Source: Microbacteriaceae bacterium PS02344 | GTDB lineage: Bacteria; Actinomycetota; Actinomycetes; Actinomycetales; Microbacteriaceae | Assembly: GCA_029959905.1 (NCBI GenBank) | Contig: JASCNZ010000007.1 | Span: 1-64,000, forward strand | Length of the DNA: 64,000 bases | Reading direction: 5' to 3' | Part shown: positions 1 to 8,382 of the stretch, piece after piece | How positions within the stretch are numbered: position 1 is the stretch's first letter | Layout: every line of letters begins with the position of its first letter | Notes under the pieces: model-generated | The model's database searches: none | What the model was told of the DNA's origin: nothing | Seen by the model: the letters and a program-made list of their open reading frames with translations, nothing else | Translations under genes and position numbers: made by a program

Positions 1-70
1 ACCCCCCGGGCCCCCCCCCCCCCCCCCCCCCCGGGCGCGGGGGGGGGCCCCGGCCCCCCCCCCCCCCCCC
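1..70. other. Low-complexity C/G homopolymer at contig edge
   Basis: Nearly pure runs of C and G, unlike any other part of the window. They stand where codons for the first third of the adjacent permease should be. Most likely a sequencing or assembly artefact at a contig end, not biological sequence. Nothing can be annotated in it. Confidence 0.8.
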
Positions 71-811
71 CACCTCGCCACCGCGGTGCCGGCGACGATC
101 GAGATCGCCATCGGCGCGATCATCCTCAGCCTCGTCGTCAGCACCGTGCTCGGCACGCTCGCCGCGTACCGCCGCGGCCTGGTCACCGACCAGGTCGTGC
201 GCGTCGTCACCCTCGTCGGTCTCAGCGTGCCGACGTTCTGGCTCGCGCTCGTGAGCTTCTACGTCTTCTTCCTCGAGCTGCGCATCGCCCCCGGGTCCGG
301 TCGCATCTCGCCGTCGATCACCCCGCCCCCGCGGGTGACCGGCCTCTACACGGTCGACTACCTGCTGAACGGCGACGGGGTCGGCTTCTTCGACGCGCTC
401 GCCCACCTCGCGTTGCCGGTGCTCGTGCTCTCGCTCGTCACGATCGGTCTGCTCACCCGCTTCATCCGCACCTCGGTGCTGGAGGTGCTCGGCAGCGACT
501 ACGTGCGAGCGGCCCGCGCCAAGGGGCTGCCCGCGATGACCGTCATCATCGGATACGTGCTGCGCGGGGCATCCCTCCCCATCCTCACCGTCGTGGGCGT
601 CGCGTTCGGATCGCTGTTGTCGGGCACCGTGCTCGTCGAGTCGGTCTTCGCCTGGCCGGGGCTCGGCACCTACGCCTACAACTCCGCCGCCAACCTCGAC
701 CTGCCCGGCATCATGGGCGTCGGCCTGGTGGTGGGCGTCATCTACCTGCTCATCAACTTCATCGTCGATCTCCTCTACGGCGTGCTCGACCCGAGAGTGA
801 GGATCGCATGA
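71..811 (+). CDS. Peptide ABC transporter permease, DppB/OppB type (5' partial)
   Basis: Inner-membrane subunit of a binding-protein-dependent di/oligopeptide importer. The readable part holds the usual hydrophobic segments and the cytoplasmic EAA loop (VRAARAKGLP... region, about residue 150 of the fragment) that docks onto the ATPase. Family members have about 310-330 residues; here only about 246 are readable. A GTG at 86 gives 241 aa but is not a credible start, because codons for a conserved LATAVPATIE-like stretch continue upstream to about 71 before meeting the homopolymer. Its stop overlaps the ATG of the next permease (ATGA). Substrate is not determinable; no binding-protein gene is visible and it probably lay upstream. 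Confidence 0.88.
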   Translation, partial: HLATAVPATIEIAIGAIILSLVVSTVLGTLAAYRRGLVTDQVVRVVTLVGLSVPTFWLALVSFYVFFLELRIAPGSGRISPSITPPPRVTGLYTVDYLLNGDGVGFFDALAHLALPVLVLSLVTIGLLTRFIRTSVLEVLGSDYVRAARAKGLPAMTVIIGYVLRGASLPILTVVGVAFGSLLSGTVLVESVFAWPGLGTYAYNSAANLDLPGIMGVGLVVGVIYLLINFIVDLLYGVLDPRVRIA

Positions 812-1716
812 GCCGCATCGACGCCGCATCCGGGCCCTGGCGCGTCCGGTTCCGCTGGCCGCGCGCCTGGCGCACGCCCCTCGGCATCATCGGCTCGGTG
901 ATCGCCCTCGCCTGGGTGATCGTCGCGTTCACCGCGCAGTGGTGGGTGCCGTACGGCCCCAACGCGCAGGTTTTCCCCCGTCTGCAGGAGCCCGGGGTCG
1001 ACACCCTGCTCGGCACCGACGGCAACGGCCGCGACATCTTCTCGCGCCTCATGACCGGCGCCACCGTGAGCCTGCCGCTCGCACTCATGCTCGTGATCGC
1101 CGCGATGATCATCGGCACGACGATCGGTGCGCTCGCCGGGTACTTCGGCGGCTGGGTCGACGAGACCCTCATGCGCATCACCGACCTGTTCATGGCGTTC
1201 CCCACCGTGATCCTCGCGATGGTCGTCGCCGCGTCGCTCGGTCCCTCGCTCTTCAACGCGGTGATCGCCGCGATCGTGGTGTCGTGGCCGCAGTACTCCC
1301 GCGTCACCCGCAGCATCGTGCTCGGCCTGCGTGGCCAGAACTACGTCATCGCCGGACGCCTGCTCGGGCACTCGCCACTGCGCACGCTGTTCGTCGACAT
1401 CCTCCCCAACATCGCCGGGCCGGTCATGGTGCTCGCCACCCTCGACATCGGTGCGGCCATCCTGCTGCTGTCGGGCCTGTCGTTCCTCGGTCTCGGCGCC
1501 CAGCCCCCGACGGCGGAGTGGGGTTCGATGATCTCGGCCGCGATGCAGAACTTCGACGCGTGGTGGCTTGGGGTCTTCCCCGGTCTCGCGATCCTCACGG
1601 TCGTGCTCGCCTTCAACTTCCTCGGCGACGCGATGCGCGACATCCTCGACCCGACGGCCGAGGTCGCGCACGAGAAGCAGGCCGAGAAGAAGGACTCCGC
1701 GGGGGTGACGGCATGA
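808..1716 (+). CDS. Peptide ABC transporter permease, DppC/OppC type
   Basis: Second membrane subunit, 302 aa, normal length. An N-terminal membrane segment (about residues 30-50) is followed by the family signature LGTDGNGRDIFSRL (about 70-83), then further membrane segments with the EAA loop near residue 180. The start ATG overlaps the stop of the preceding permease and the stop overlaps the start of the first ATPase, so the four genes are one translationally coupled operon. The charged C-terminal tail (EKQAEKKD) is unremarkable. Confidence 0.93.
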   Translation: MSRIDAASGPWRVRFRWPRAWRTPLGIIGSVIALAWVIVAFTAQWWVPYGPNAQVFPRLQEPGVDTLLGTDGNGRDIFSRLMTGATVSLPLALMLVIAAMIIGTTIGALAGYFGGWVDETLMRITDLFMAFPTVILAMVVAASLGPSLFNAVIAAIVVSWPQYSRVTRSIVLGLRGQNYVIAGRLLGHSPLRTLFVDILPNIAGPVMVLATLDIGAAILLLSGLSFLGLGAQPPTAEWGSMISAAMQNFDAWWLGVFPGLAILTVVLAFNFLGDAMRDILDPTAEVAHEKQAEKKDSAGVTA

Positions 1717-2501
1717 GTGCACTGAGCATCCGCGACCTGACGATCGACATCGGACGCCCGCTCGTGAAGGGCGTCTCGCTCGAACTCGAGGCGGGTCGCA
1801 TCCACGGCCTCGCCGGCGAATCGGGCTCGGGTAAGACCCTCACCTCGCTCGCCGTGCTCGGCCTGCTGCCGCGTCAGGCGAACGTCGGCGGGTCGATCCG
1901 GCTCGCGGGCGATGAGCTCGTGGGGCTCAAGCGCCGCCCCATGAACCGCGTGCGCGGCAAGCGGATCGCGATGGTGTTCCAGGACCCGTCGGCATCGCTG
2001 CACCCGCAGCTGCCGGTCGGTCGCCAGCTCACCGATCACATGCGCGTGCACCTGGGCCTTCGCGGTGCGGCCGCCCGCGACAGGGCCGTCGAGCTGCTGC
2101 AGACGGTGCAGGTGCCGAACCCGGCCGAAGCCCTGAGGCGGTACCCCCACCAGTTCTCGGGCGGACAGCGCCAGCGCATCGCGATCGCCTGTGCTCTCGC
2201 CTGCGACCCCGAGGTTCTGCTGGCCGACGAGCCGACGACCGCTCTCGACGTGACCGTGCAGGCCGGCATCCTCCGCCTGCTGCGCGACCTCGCCACCCAG
2301 CGTCAGCTCGCCGTGCTGCTCGTCACGCACGACCTCGGCGTCATGAGCGCGATCGCCGACGAGGTGGCCGTCATGAAGGACGGTCTGATCGTCGAGCACG
2401 CCGACCGCGAGACGCTGTTCCACGACCCGCAGCACGCCTACACGCGGATGCTGCTCGCCGCACTGCCCGGTTCCCGCATCGAGGAGGACGCCGATGAGTG
2501 A
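1713..2501 (+). CDS. Peptide ABC transporter ATP-binding protein, DppD/OppD type
   Basis: Cytoplasmic ATPase, 262 aa from the ATG at 1713, chosen because it overlaps the previous stop in the same way as the other operon junctions. Walker A is GESGSGKT (residues 35-42), the signature is FSGGQRQR, and Walker B is VLLADEPTTALD. The conserved His after LLVT completes the nucleotide site. It is short for DppD (about 320 aa): the usual C-terminal cysteine-rich region that binds a 4Fe-4S cluster in some homologues is absent, and the protein ends soon after LLAALPGS. It pairs with the next ATPase as a heterodimer. Confidence 0.92.
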   Translation: MSALSIRDLTIDIGRPLVKGVSLELEAGRIHGLAGESGSGKTLTSLAVLGLLPRQANVGGSIRLAGDELVGLKRRPMNRVRGKRIAMVFQDPSASLHPQLPVGRQLTDHMRVHLGLRGAAARDRAVELLQTVQVPNPAEALRRYPHQFSGGQRQRIAIACALACDPEVLLADEPTTALDVTVQAGILRLLRDLATQRQLAVLLVTHDLGVMSAIADEVAVMKDGLIVEHADRETLFHDPQHAYTRMLLAALPGSRIEEDADE

Positions 2502-3330
2502 GATCGTGCTCGATGCGACGGACGTCGTCGTGCGCTACCCGGGCCACCCTCCGGTGGTCGCCGTGAACGGCGTCTCGATGACCGTCGCGCCGGGGGAGAC
2601 CGTGGCGCTGGTCGGAGAGTCGGGCAGCGGGAAGTCCAGCTTCGCCCGTGCCGTCGTCGGGATCGAGAAGACCGCGGGCGGCTCGGTGCTGTTCGACGGC
2701 GCCCCGGTCGCCCCGCTCGGCATCCGCCGCCGCTCCGTGGCGATGACGGGGATCCAGATGGTGTTCCAGGACCCCTCCACCTCGCTCAACCCGCGTCGGC
2801 GGGTGGGTGACCAGATCTCCGACGGCATCGCCACCGCTCGTGCGCGCGATGCCGCCGGATCCACCGTCGACGAGTGGCTCGAGCGCGTCGGGCTGCCGAC
2901 GTCGGTCGCCTCGCGCTTCCCGCACCAGTTCTCCGGCGGGCAGAAGCAGCGCATCGCGATCGCCAGGGCGCTCGCCGCTCGGCCGTCGCTGCTCGTCGCC
3001 GACGAGCCCATCTCGGCGCTCGACGCCTCGACCCAGACGAGCGTCGCGGGCCTCATGCGCGACCTGGTGGCGGAGTCGGGCGCGGGGATGCTCTTCATCT
3101 CGCACGACCTCGCCGTGGTGCGCCGCATCGCGGACCGCACGTTCGTCATGTACTCGGGCCGCGTGCTCGAGTCGGGTCCGACCGCCGAGCTGTGGGCCGC
3201 GCCGCAGCATCCGTACACGCAGGCGCTGCTCGCCGCGATCCCCGAGCCCGACGGTGCCGGCCGCATCCCCGAGGCGCCGGGCACCGCCGACCGCGAGGTC
3301 TGGTCGGAGGCCCCGCCGGGCCTGCGCTGA
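2494..3330 (+). CDS. Peptide ABC transporter ATP-binding protein, DppF/OppF type
   Basis: Second ATPase, 278 aa. Walker A GESGSGKS (residues 41-48), signature FSGGQKQR, Walker B LLVADEPISALD, and the C-terminal PYTQALLAAIPEPD segment typical of the oligopeptide/nickel ATPases. It overlaps the previous gene by 8 nt. Transcription probably ends at the perfect hairpin 3385-3417 just downstream, which is shared with the convergent lipoprotein gene. Confidence 0.93.
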   Translation: MSEIVLDATDVVVRYPGHPPVVAVNGVSMTVAPGETVALVGESGSGKSSFARAVVGIEKTAGGSVLFDGAPVAPLGIRRRSVAMTGIQMVFQDPSTSLNPRRRVGDQISDGIATARARDAAGSTVDEWLERVGLPTSVASRFPHQFSGGQKQRIAIARALAARPSLLVADEPISALDASTQTSVAGLMRDLVAESGAGMLFISHDLAVVRRIADRTFVMYSGRVLESGPTAELWAAPQHPYTQALLAAIPEPDGAGRIPEAPGTADREVWSEAPPGLR

Positions 3331-3384
3331 GCGCGGCGGGGCGTGCGTCGGCCCGACGCGAAAACGCAGAGCCACGGATGCAGA

Positions 3385-3417
3385 AAGGCCCGGCATCCGT
3401 GGTGGATGCCGGGCCTT
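3385..3417. terminator. Bidirectional hairpin terminator
   Basis: Perfect 14-bp stem (AAGGCCCGGCATCC at 3385-3398 pairing with 3404-3417) and a 5-nt loop. It lies between the convergent stops of the peptide transporter and the lipoprotein gene. The stem contains the GGCATCC word that recurs across the window. Confidence 0.75.
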
Positions 3418-3443
3418 CGCTCACGCAGAGCGACCTGCGGTGA

Positions 3444-4160
3444 TCACATCGGGGCGACGATGTCCTGCGCCTTGTCCCAGTCGGTGATCTCGAGCGAGGA
3501 CTCGATGGGCTGACCCTGAACCTCGGTCTTCGTCATGGTGGCGAGGATGATGTAGTCCTCGGTGACCTCGAAGGTCGCGTCGACCGCGACGCCCTGCGTC
3601 TCGGTCGTGCCGCTGACGAGGTAGACCTTCTGGCCGAGGCGCTCGCTCGTGCCGGTGACGGTGAATTCACCGTTCAGGGCCGCGATGGCCTGAGCCGGGT
3701 CCATCGAGGTCGCGGTGGTCGCGCCCGCACTGAGGCCGGCGATGATCGGGTCGCTCGAGTTCGGGTCGGCGACCTGCCACTCGCTCGACGGGCTCTTGAC
3801 CCAGGCCTGGTCGCCGATGATGACCATCGAACCGATCGACGAGTCGACCGCGACGGCCTTCTCCGACGGGTTGTAGCGGGCGGTCGACTCCATGCCCATG
3901 GTGGTGGACGTGGCGGCGTAGCCGGCGGACTCGTCCATGCGCTCGGTCGAGCAGGTCGCCAGCGCCGAGATGTCGACGGTCGCGCCCTCTTCGAGCTTCG
4001 GGCAGTCCGACGACGGCGCCGTGGTCTCTTCGGCGGAGCTCGAGCTCGAGCTGCTGGGCTTGCTGTCCGACGGCTTGTCGGATGCACCGGTGCCCGAGCA
4101 TCCGGTGAGCAGGATCGCCGCCGCGATGACGACTCCGGCCTTCCATGTGTTGACGCGCAT
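3444..4160 (-). CDS. Secreted lipoprotein, LppX/LprG-like size and fold type
   Basis: 238 aa from the ATG at 4160, which follows a strong AAAGGGGGG ribosome site; an upstream in-frame ATG at 4214 lacks one. Residues 1-20 are a lipoprotein signal with lipobox LLTG-C (Cys21). A Ser/Lys-rich linker (about 22-45) follows, then a ~180-residue soluble domain rich in beta-strand-like Thr/Val segments (for example GDQAWVKSPSSEWQ). The length and layout resemble mycobacterial LppX/LprAFG lipoproteins, which carry lipids in a beta sheet; that resemblance is by inspection only. Standalone gene, convergent with the ABC operon. Confidence 0.7.
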   Translation of the reverse strand: MRVNTWKAGVVIAAAILLTGCSGTGASDKPSDSKPSSSSSSSAEETTAPSSDCPKLEEGATVDISALATCSTERMDESAGYAATSTTMGMESTARYNPSEKAVAVDSSIGSMVIIGDQAWVKSPSSEWQVADPNSSDPIIAGLSAGATTATSMDPAQAIAALNGEFTVTGTSERLGQKVYLVSGTTETQGVAVDATFEVTEDYIILATMTKTEVQGQPIESSLEITDWDKAQDIVAPM

Positions 4161-4263
4161 CGCGTCCCCCCTTTCACATCGGCCGATGGCTGTCATCGAC
4201 CACCGCACCAGCATGTCAAAGTACGGGCTCGGGCGCGTGGTGCGGACTCCGGGTTGCGTCCGC

Positions 4264-4337
4264 TAGACTGTGCAGGTTGTCTGCCCTCGGGCAGGCACGT
4301 GCTACACACCCTCCTGCTTCCGGGAAATCCTCGGAAG
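4264..4337 (+). promoter_or_regulatory. rpsF promoter -10 element and structured 5' leader
   Basis: A good -10 hexamer TAGACT (4264-4269) lies about 95 nt before the rpsF start. The leader then contains two hairpins: CTGCCC/GGGCAG near 4281-4294 and CTTCCG/CGGAAG at 4317-4322 and 4332-4337. rpsF operons of several bacteria carry an S6:S18-binding leader, so autoregulation is possible, but I cannot confirm the diagnostic bulge. Confidence 0.4.
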
Positions 4338-4364
4338 CCGTTCTAGTCCGAAGGAGGTGGGTAA

Positions 4365-4733
<369 letters not shown>

Positions 4734-4737
4734 GTCC

Positions 4738-5238
4738 ATGGCAGGCGAAACCGTCATCACCGTGGTGGGCAACCTCACGGCCGACCCCGAGCTGCGTTAC
4801 ACGCAGAACGGGCTGCCGGTGGCGAACTTCACCATCGCATCGACGCCTCGCAACTTCGACCGCGCCGCGAACGAGTGGAAGGACGGCGAAGCGCTGTTCC
4901 TCCGCGCGTCGGTGTGGCGGGAGTTCGCCGAGCACGTGGCGGGCTCGCTGACGAAGGGCATGCGCGTCATCGCGCAGGGCCGTCTGCGTCAGCGCTCCTA
5001 CCAGGACCGCGAGGGCAACCAGCGCACCGCGATCGAGCTGGAGGTCGACGAGATCGGCCCCTCGCTCCGGTACGCGACCGCGCAGGTCACCCGGGCGGCC
5101 TCGAACGGTGGCGGCGGACAGTCTCGCCCCGCCCAGCAGCAGCAGGTGTCGGAGGAGCCGTGGTCCACTCCCGGCTCGTCGACCAGCGCCGACGCCTGGA
5201 GCACTCCGGGCAGCTTCGGCGACGACACCCCGTTCTGA
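4738..5238 (+). CDS. ssb: Single-stranded DNA-binding protein
   Basis: 166 aa from the ATG 4 nt after the rpsF stop. The N-terminal OB fold (about residues 1-110) starts [21 protein letters not shown] flexible Gly/Gln/Ser-rich linker follows and ends in the acidic tip GDDTPF, close to the DDxPF tip that recruits replication and repair proteins. The long linker with two copies of WSTPGS is ordinary. Replication role; co-transcribed with ribosomal genes and next to dnaB. Confidence 0.97.
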   Translation: MAGETVITVVGNLTADPELRYTQNGLPVANFTIASTPRNFDRAANEWKDGEALFLRASVWREFAEHVAGSLTKGMRVIAQGRLRQRSYQDREGNQRTAIELEVDEIGPSLRYATAQVTRAASNGGGGQSRPAQQQQVSEEPWSTPGSSTSADAWSTPGSFGDDTPF

Positions 5239-5297
5239 TCAACACTTCTGGAGCCCGCCTTCAGCGGCGGGCATCCGCTCATCATTAAGGAAGAACC

Positions 5298-5552
5298 ATG
5301 GCTGGAAAGTCGAGCGGCGACCGCCGCAAGCCGCGGAAGGGTGGCAAGCCCACCGCTCCCGCGAAGTCCATCCGGGTGGGTGTCATCGACTACAAGGATG
5401 TCGCCACCCTTCGCAAGTTCGTTTCGGAGCGCGGCAAGATCCGTGCCCGTCGTATCACCGGTGTCTCGGTGCAGGAGCAGCGTCTGATCGCCACCGCGAT
5501 CAAGAACGCCCGTGAGATGGCGCTCCTGCCCTACGCTGGCGCCGGCCGGTAA
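5298..5552 (+). CDS. rpsR: 30S ribosomal protein S18
   Basis: 84 aa, normal length. Basic N-terminus ([15 protein letters not shown]), then the conserved core [25 protein letters not shown] and the C-terminal [11 protein letters not shown] motif. No CxxC zinc-ribbon cysteines are present, so this is a zinc-independent form. ATG behind AAGGAAG. Partner of S6. Confidence 0.97.
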   Translation: MAGKSSGDRRKPRKGGKPTAPAKSIRVGVIDYKDVATLRKFVSERGKIRARRITGVSVQEQRLIATAIKNAREMALLPYAGAGR

Positions 5553-5563
5553 GGGGTATCGAG

Positions 5564-6016
5564 ATGGCAAAGCTGATTCTCACGAACGAGGTCGCCGGGC
5601 TGGGTAGCGCCGGTGACGTGGTCGAGGTCAAGAACGGGTTCGCCCGTAACTACCTCATCCCCCAGGGCTTCGCTACGGCGTGGACCCGTGGTGGCGAAAA
5701 GCAGGTCGCGTCGATCCAGGCCGCACGCCAGGCGCGTGCGATCCACGACCGTGACGAGGCCGTCGCGCTGAAGGATGCCCTCGAGGGCACCAAGGTGCGT
5801 CTCGCCGTCAAGGCCGGCGCTGCCGGTCGTCTCTTCGGCTCGGTCAAGACCGAGCACGTCGCAGACGCCGTCGAGGCCGCCGGTCTCGGCAAGATCGACA
5901 AGCGCAAGGTGCACATCACCTCGCCGATCAAGGCCACCGGTGAGCACGAGGCCACGGTTCGTCTGCACGACGACGTGACCGCGGTCATCACCCTGCAGGT
6001 CGTCGCCGCCAAGTAA
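5564..6016 (+). CDS. rplI: 50S ribosomal protein L9
   Basis: 150 aa. N-terminal domain with the family signature [20 protein letters not shown] (about residues 12-31), a long central helix (about 40-75), and a C-terminal domain (about 80-150). Last gene of the cluster, directly followed by a textbook terminator at 6032. Confidence 0.98.
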   Translation: MAKLILTNEVAGLGSAGDVVEVKNGFARNYLIPQGFATAWTRGGEKQVASIQAARQARAIHDRDEAVALKDALEGTKVRLAVKAGAAGRLFGSVKTEHVADAVEAAGLGKIDKRKVHITSPIKATGEHEATVRLHDDVTAVITLQVVAAK

Positions 6017-6031
6017 GCAGCGACAACGCTT

Positions 6032-6067
6032 CGAACGCCCTCTGTCCTTCGGGACAGGGGGCGTTCG
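6032..6067 (+). terminator. Rho-independent-type terminator after rplI
   Basis: 16-bp stem (CGAACGCCCTCTGTCC at 6032-6047 pairing with 6052-6067, one G-T pair) closed by a TTCG tetraloop. It starts 15 nt after the rplI stop. No U-tract follows, as is usual in high-GC actinobacteria. Confidence 0.88.
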
Positions 6068-6107
6068 GCGTATCCGGAGGGTGTGCCGAGGTCGTGTGAC
6101 CGCCATC

Positions 6108-6176
6108 TGCACGGATTTCTCACAGGTGCACGGGGTTGCGGCCGAATCTTCCGTGCATCCGAGGAGGTCCCGTGCA
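6108..6176. repeat. 19-nt-pitch palindromic element, copy A (TGCACGG core)
   Basis: TGCACGG at 6108-6114 and 6127-6133 (start-to-start 19), then CCGTGCA at 6151-6157 and 6170-6176 (again 19). Spacers are 12, 17 and 12 nt, so the whole is a nested dyad 69 nt long. The 6068-6382 gap between convergent rplI and the chaplin-like gene holds this element, a hairpin at 6237, and no credible gene. The same core and the same spacing recur at 44041-44109. Confidence 0.75.
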
Positions 6177-6236
6177 ACTGGTTCGTGCTTCGGGGTGGGC
6201 GGATGCGCAGAACCCGCCCGGTGGCGGCGGGCGCGA

Positions 6237-6269
6237 CGGATGCCCCGTGCTGGGGACACGGGGCATCCG
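6237..6269. terminator. Hairpin, probable terminator of the chaplin-like gene
   Basis: Perfect 13-bp stem (CGGATGCCCCGTG at 6237-6249 with 6257-6269) and a 7-nt loop, 114 nt beyond the stop of the minus-strand surface protein gene. Again built around GGATGCC/GGCATCC. Confidence 0.55.
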
Positions 6270-6382
6270 CCTTCAGCGCTCGTCAGCTCGACGGGGAGCG
6301 GGGACTCCGCGCCGGGTAGGCGACGGCGCTCCGGTGATGCGATGCCTCCTCCCTCCAGGGCACCGCACCACCGGGGTGTGAG

Positions 6383-8275
6383 CTACGCCGTGCGACGACG
6401 CAGCAGGCCCAGACCCGTGAGAAGCAGCAGCGCCGCGACCAGGCCCAGGGCGATCGGCGAGCCGCCGCCGGTCATCGCCAGCGCCTCTCCGGCCTGAGCC
6501 GAACCCGCCTGTGCCGAGCCCGAGACGTTCGTCGTCACGGCCGCAGCCATGACGGCGCCGGAGCTCGAGCCGGTCGCAGGAGTGGTGCCGGGCGTCGTGC
6601 CGGGGTCGGTGCCGGGGTCGGTTCCGGGGTCCGTTCCCGGGTCGGTGCCGGGGTCGGTTCCCGGGTCGGTGCCGGGGTCGGTTCCGGTGGGGTCGGTCAC
6701 CGTGCTGTCGCCCGTGACCGAGATGGCGTTGCCGCCGATCGTGATCGGAAGGGTGATGGGCGTGGTGATCTGGGTGCCGCCGAGGGTGCTGTCGTCACCG
6801 GTGGTGGTGCTGCCGGTCCCGGTGCCGCCCGTGGCGGGGGTGCCGGTGGTGGTGCCGGTGGTCTCGCTGTCTCCGGTGAGGGAGATGGCGTTGCCGCCGA
6901 CGGTGACCGGGGCGGTGATGGGTGCGGTCACCTGGGTGCCGCCGAGGATGCCGTCGTCACCGGTGGTGGTGCTGCCGGTGCCGGTGCTGCCCGTGGCGGG
7001 GGTGCCGGTGGCGGAGCCGGTGGACTCGCTGTCTCCCAGCAGGGAGATGGCGTTGCCGCCGACGGTGACCGGGGCGGTGATGGGTGCGGTCACCTGGGTG
7101 CCGCCGAGGGTGCTGTCGTTACCGGTGGTGGTGCTGCCGGTGCCGCCGGTGCCGGTGCCGCCCGTGGCGGGGGTGCCGGTGGTCGTGCCGGTCGACTCGC
7201 TGTCTCCCAGCAGGGAGATGGCGTTGCCGCCGACGGTGACCGGGGCGGTGATGGGTGCGGTCACCTGGGTGCCGCCGAGGGTGCCGTCGTCACCTGTGGT
7301 GGTGCTGCCGGTGCCGCCGGTCCCGGTGCCGCCCGTGGCGGGCGTGCCGGTGGTGGTGCGGGTGGTCTCGCTGTCTCCGGTGAGGGAGATGGCGTTGCCG
7401 CCGACGGTGACCGGGGCGGTGATGGGTGCGGTCACCTGGGTGCCGCCGAGGATGCCGTCGTCACCGGTGGTGGTGCTGCCGGTGCCGCCGGTCCCGGTGC
7501 TGCCCGTGGCGGGGGTGCCGGTGGCGGAGCCGGTCGACTCGCTGTCTCCCAGCAGGGAGATGGCGTTGCCGCCGACGGTGACCGGAACCGCGATCGGCGC
7601 CACGACCTGCGTGCCGCCGGCGACGGAGTCGTCACCCGAGGTGGTCGGTGCAGAGGCATCCGTCGTGCCGGACGCAGACGCCGGTGCTGCGGCGCCCCCG
7701 GTCGACTCGGAGTCGCCCAGCAGCGAGATCGCGTTGCCGGTGACGGTGACCGGCACCTCGACATCGATCAGCGCCTGCGAACCCGACAGGAGTCCGTCGA
7801 CGCCGTTCGTCGTGACCGACGGAGCGGTCGCGGGTGCCGGCGCGGGAGCCGGTGCGGGCGCCGGGGCGCCCTGCTCGGCGTTCGAGTCGCCCAGCACGCT
7901 GATCGCGTTGCCGTCGACCGTGACGGGCACTGTCACCTCGACCACGGCCTGCGTGCCCGAGCCGACGCCCGAGTCTCCGCTGGTGGCCGGAGCCGGAGCC
8001 GGAGCCGGCGCGGGTGCCGGAGCAGGTGCGGGTGCCGGAGCCGGAGCCGGTGCCGGAGCGGGGGCCGCCGGAGCCTGCGCCGTCGAGTCGCCGATCAGCG
8101 AGATCGCGTTGTCGACGATCGTGACGGGCACCGAGACCGGTGCCTGAACCTGGCTGCCCGAGAGAAGACCGTCGTCTCCCGAGGTGTCTGCCGCGTTGGC
8201 GGCGGTGGCGCCGAGCAGGGTGACCCCGCCGGCGATGAGCGTGCCCCACAGGGCCCGCTTGAGGTAACTGCGCAT
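6383..8275 (-). CDS. Cell-wall-anchored protein with nine chaplin-like repeats
   Basis: 630 aa from the ATG at 8275 (ribosome site AAGGAGAG). Residues 1-28 are a signal peptide ending ATAANA. Nine repeats follow, each of type GLLSGSQVQAPVSVPV-x4-NAISLIGDS, close to the chaplin domain of Streptomyces (GVLSGN..Q.PV.VPVN..GN.) but without its cysteines. Linkers are Ala-Pro repeats early and Thr/Gly-rich later; a TDPG repeat (about residues 530-560) precedes the C-terminus. The anchor is LAMTG (about 599-603), then a membrane helix and RRRTA, which matches the LAxTG signal of class E sortases. Long chaplins are assembled this way with two domains; nine is exceptional. The downstream gene of a pair with another secreted protein. 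Function (amyloid-like or adhesive surface layer) is inferred. Confidence 0.8.
   Translation of the reverse strand: MRSYLKRALWGTLIAGGVTLLGATAANAADTSGDDGLLSGSQVQAPVSVPVTIVDNAISLIGDSTAQAPAAPAPAPAPAPAPAPAPAPAPAPAPAPATSGDSGVGSGTQAVVEVTVPVTVDGNAISVLGDSNAEQGAPAPAPAPAPAPATAPSVTTNGVDGLLSGSQALIDVEVPVTVTGNAISLLGDSESTGGAAAPASASGTTDASAPTTSGDDSVAGGTQVVAPIAVPVTVGGNAISLLGDSESTGSATGTPATGSTGTGGTGSTTTGDDGILGGTQVTAPITAPVTVGGNAISLTGDSETTRTTTGTPATGGTGTGGTGSTTTGDDGTLGGTQVTAPITAPVTVGGNAISLLGDSESTGTTTGTPATGGTGTGGTGSTTTGNDSTLGGTQVTAPITAPVTVGGNAISLLGDSESTGSATGTPATGSTGTGSTTTGDDGILGGTQVTAPITAPVTVGGNAISLTGDSETTGTTTGTPATGGTGTGSTTTGDDSTLGGTQITTPITLPITIGGNAISVTGDSTVTDPTGTDPGTDPGTDPGTDPGTDPGTDPGTDPGTTPGTTPATGSSSGAVMAAAVTTNVSGSAQAGSAQAGEALAMTGGGSPIALGLVAALLLLTGLGLLRRRTA
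6597..6692 (-). repeat. 12-bp tandem repeat encoding TDPG
   Basis: About eight 12-bp units (GGGTCGGTGCCG-like on the plus strand) encode the TDPG linker of the chaplin-like protein. Such slippage-prone repeats can change copy number. The neighbouring 6880-7600 stretch holds near-identical units of roughly 160-175 bp that encode repeats 4-8. Confidence 0.85.
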
Positions 8276-8382
8276 GATGAGTCTCTCCTTGACTGGACTG
8301 AACTGTCTGATGGGGTGCACGCGAGATCAGGTGCGCGCGCAGCACGTCATCTGCCGTTCGCGAGGAACGGCGCGACAGGACG

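Noticed and set aside
939-2501. 520-residue ATPase starting at 939
   Set aside because: The first ~258 residues are an out-of-frame, Arg/His-rich reading of the permease gene. The ATG at 1713 gives a normal ATPase N-terminus and the operon-typical overlap.
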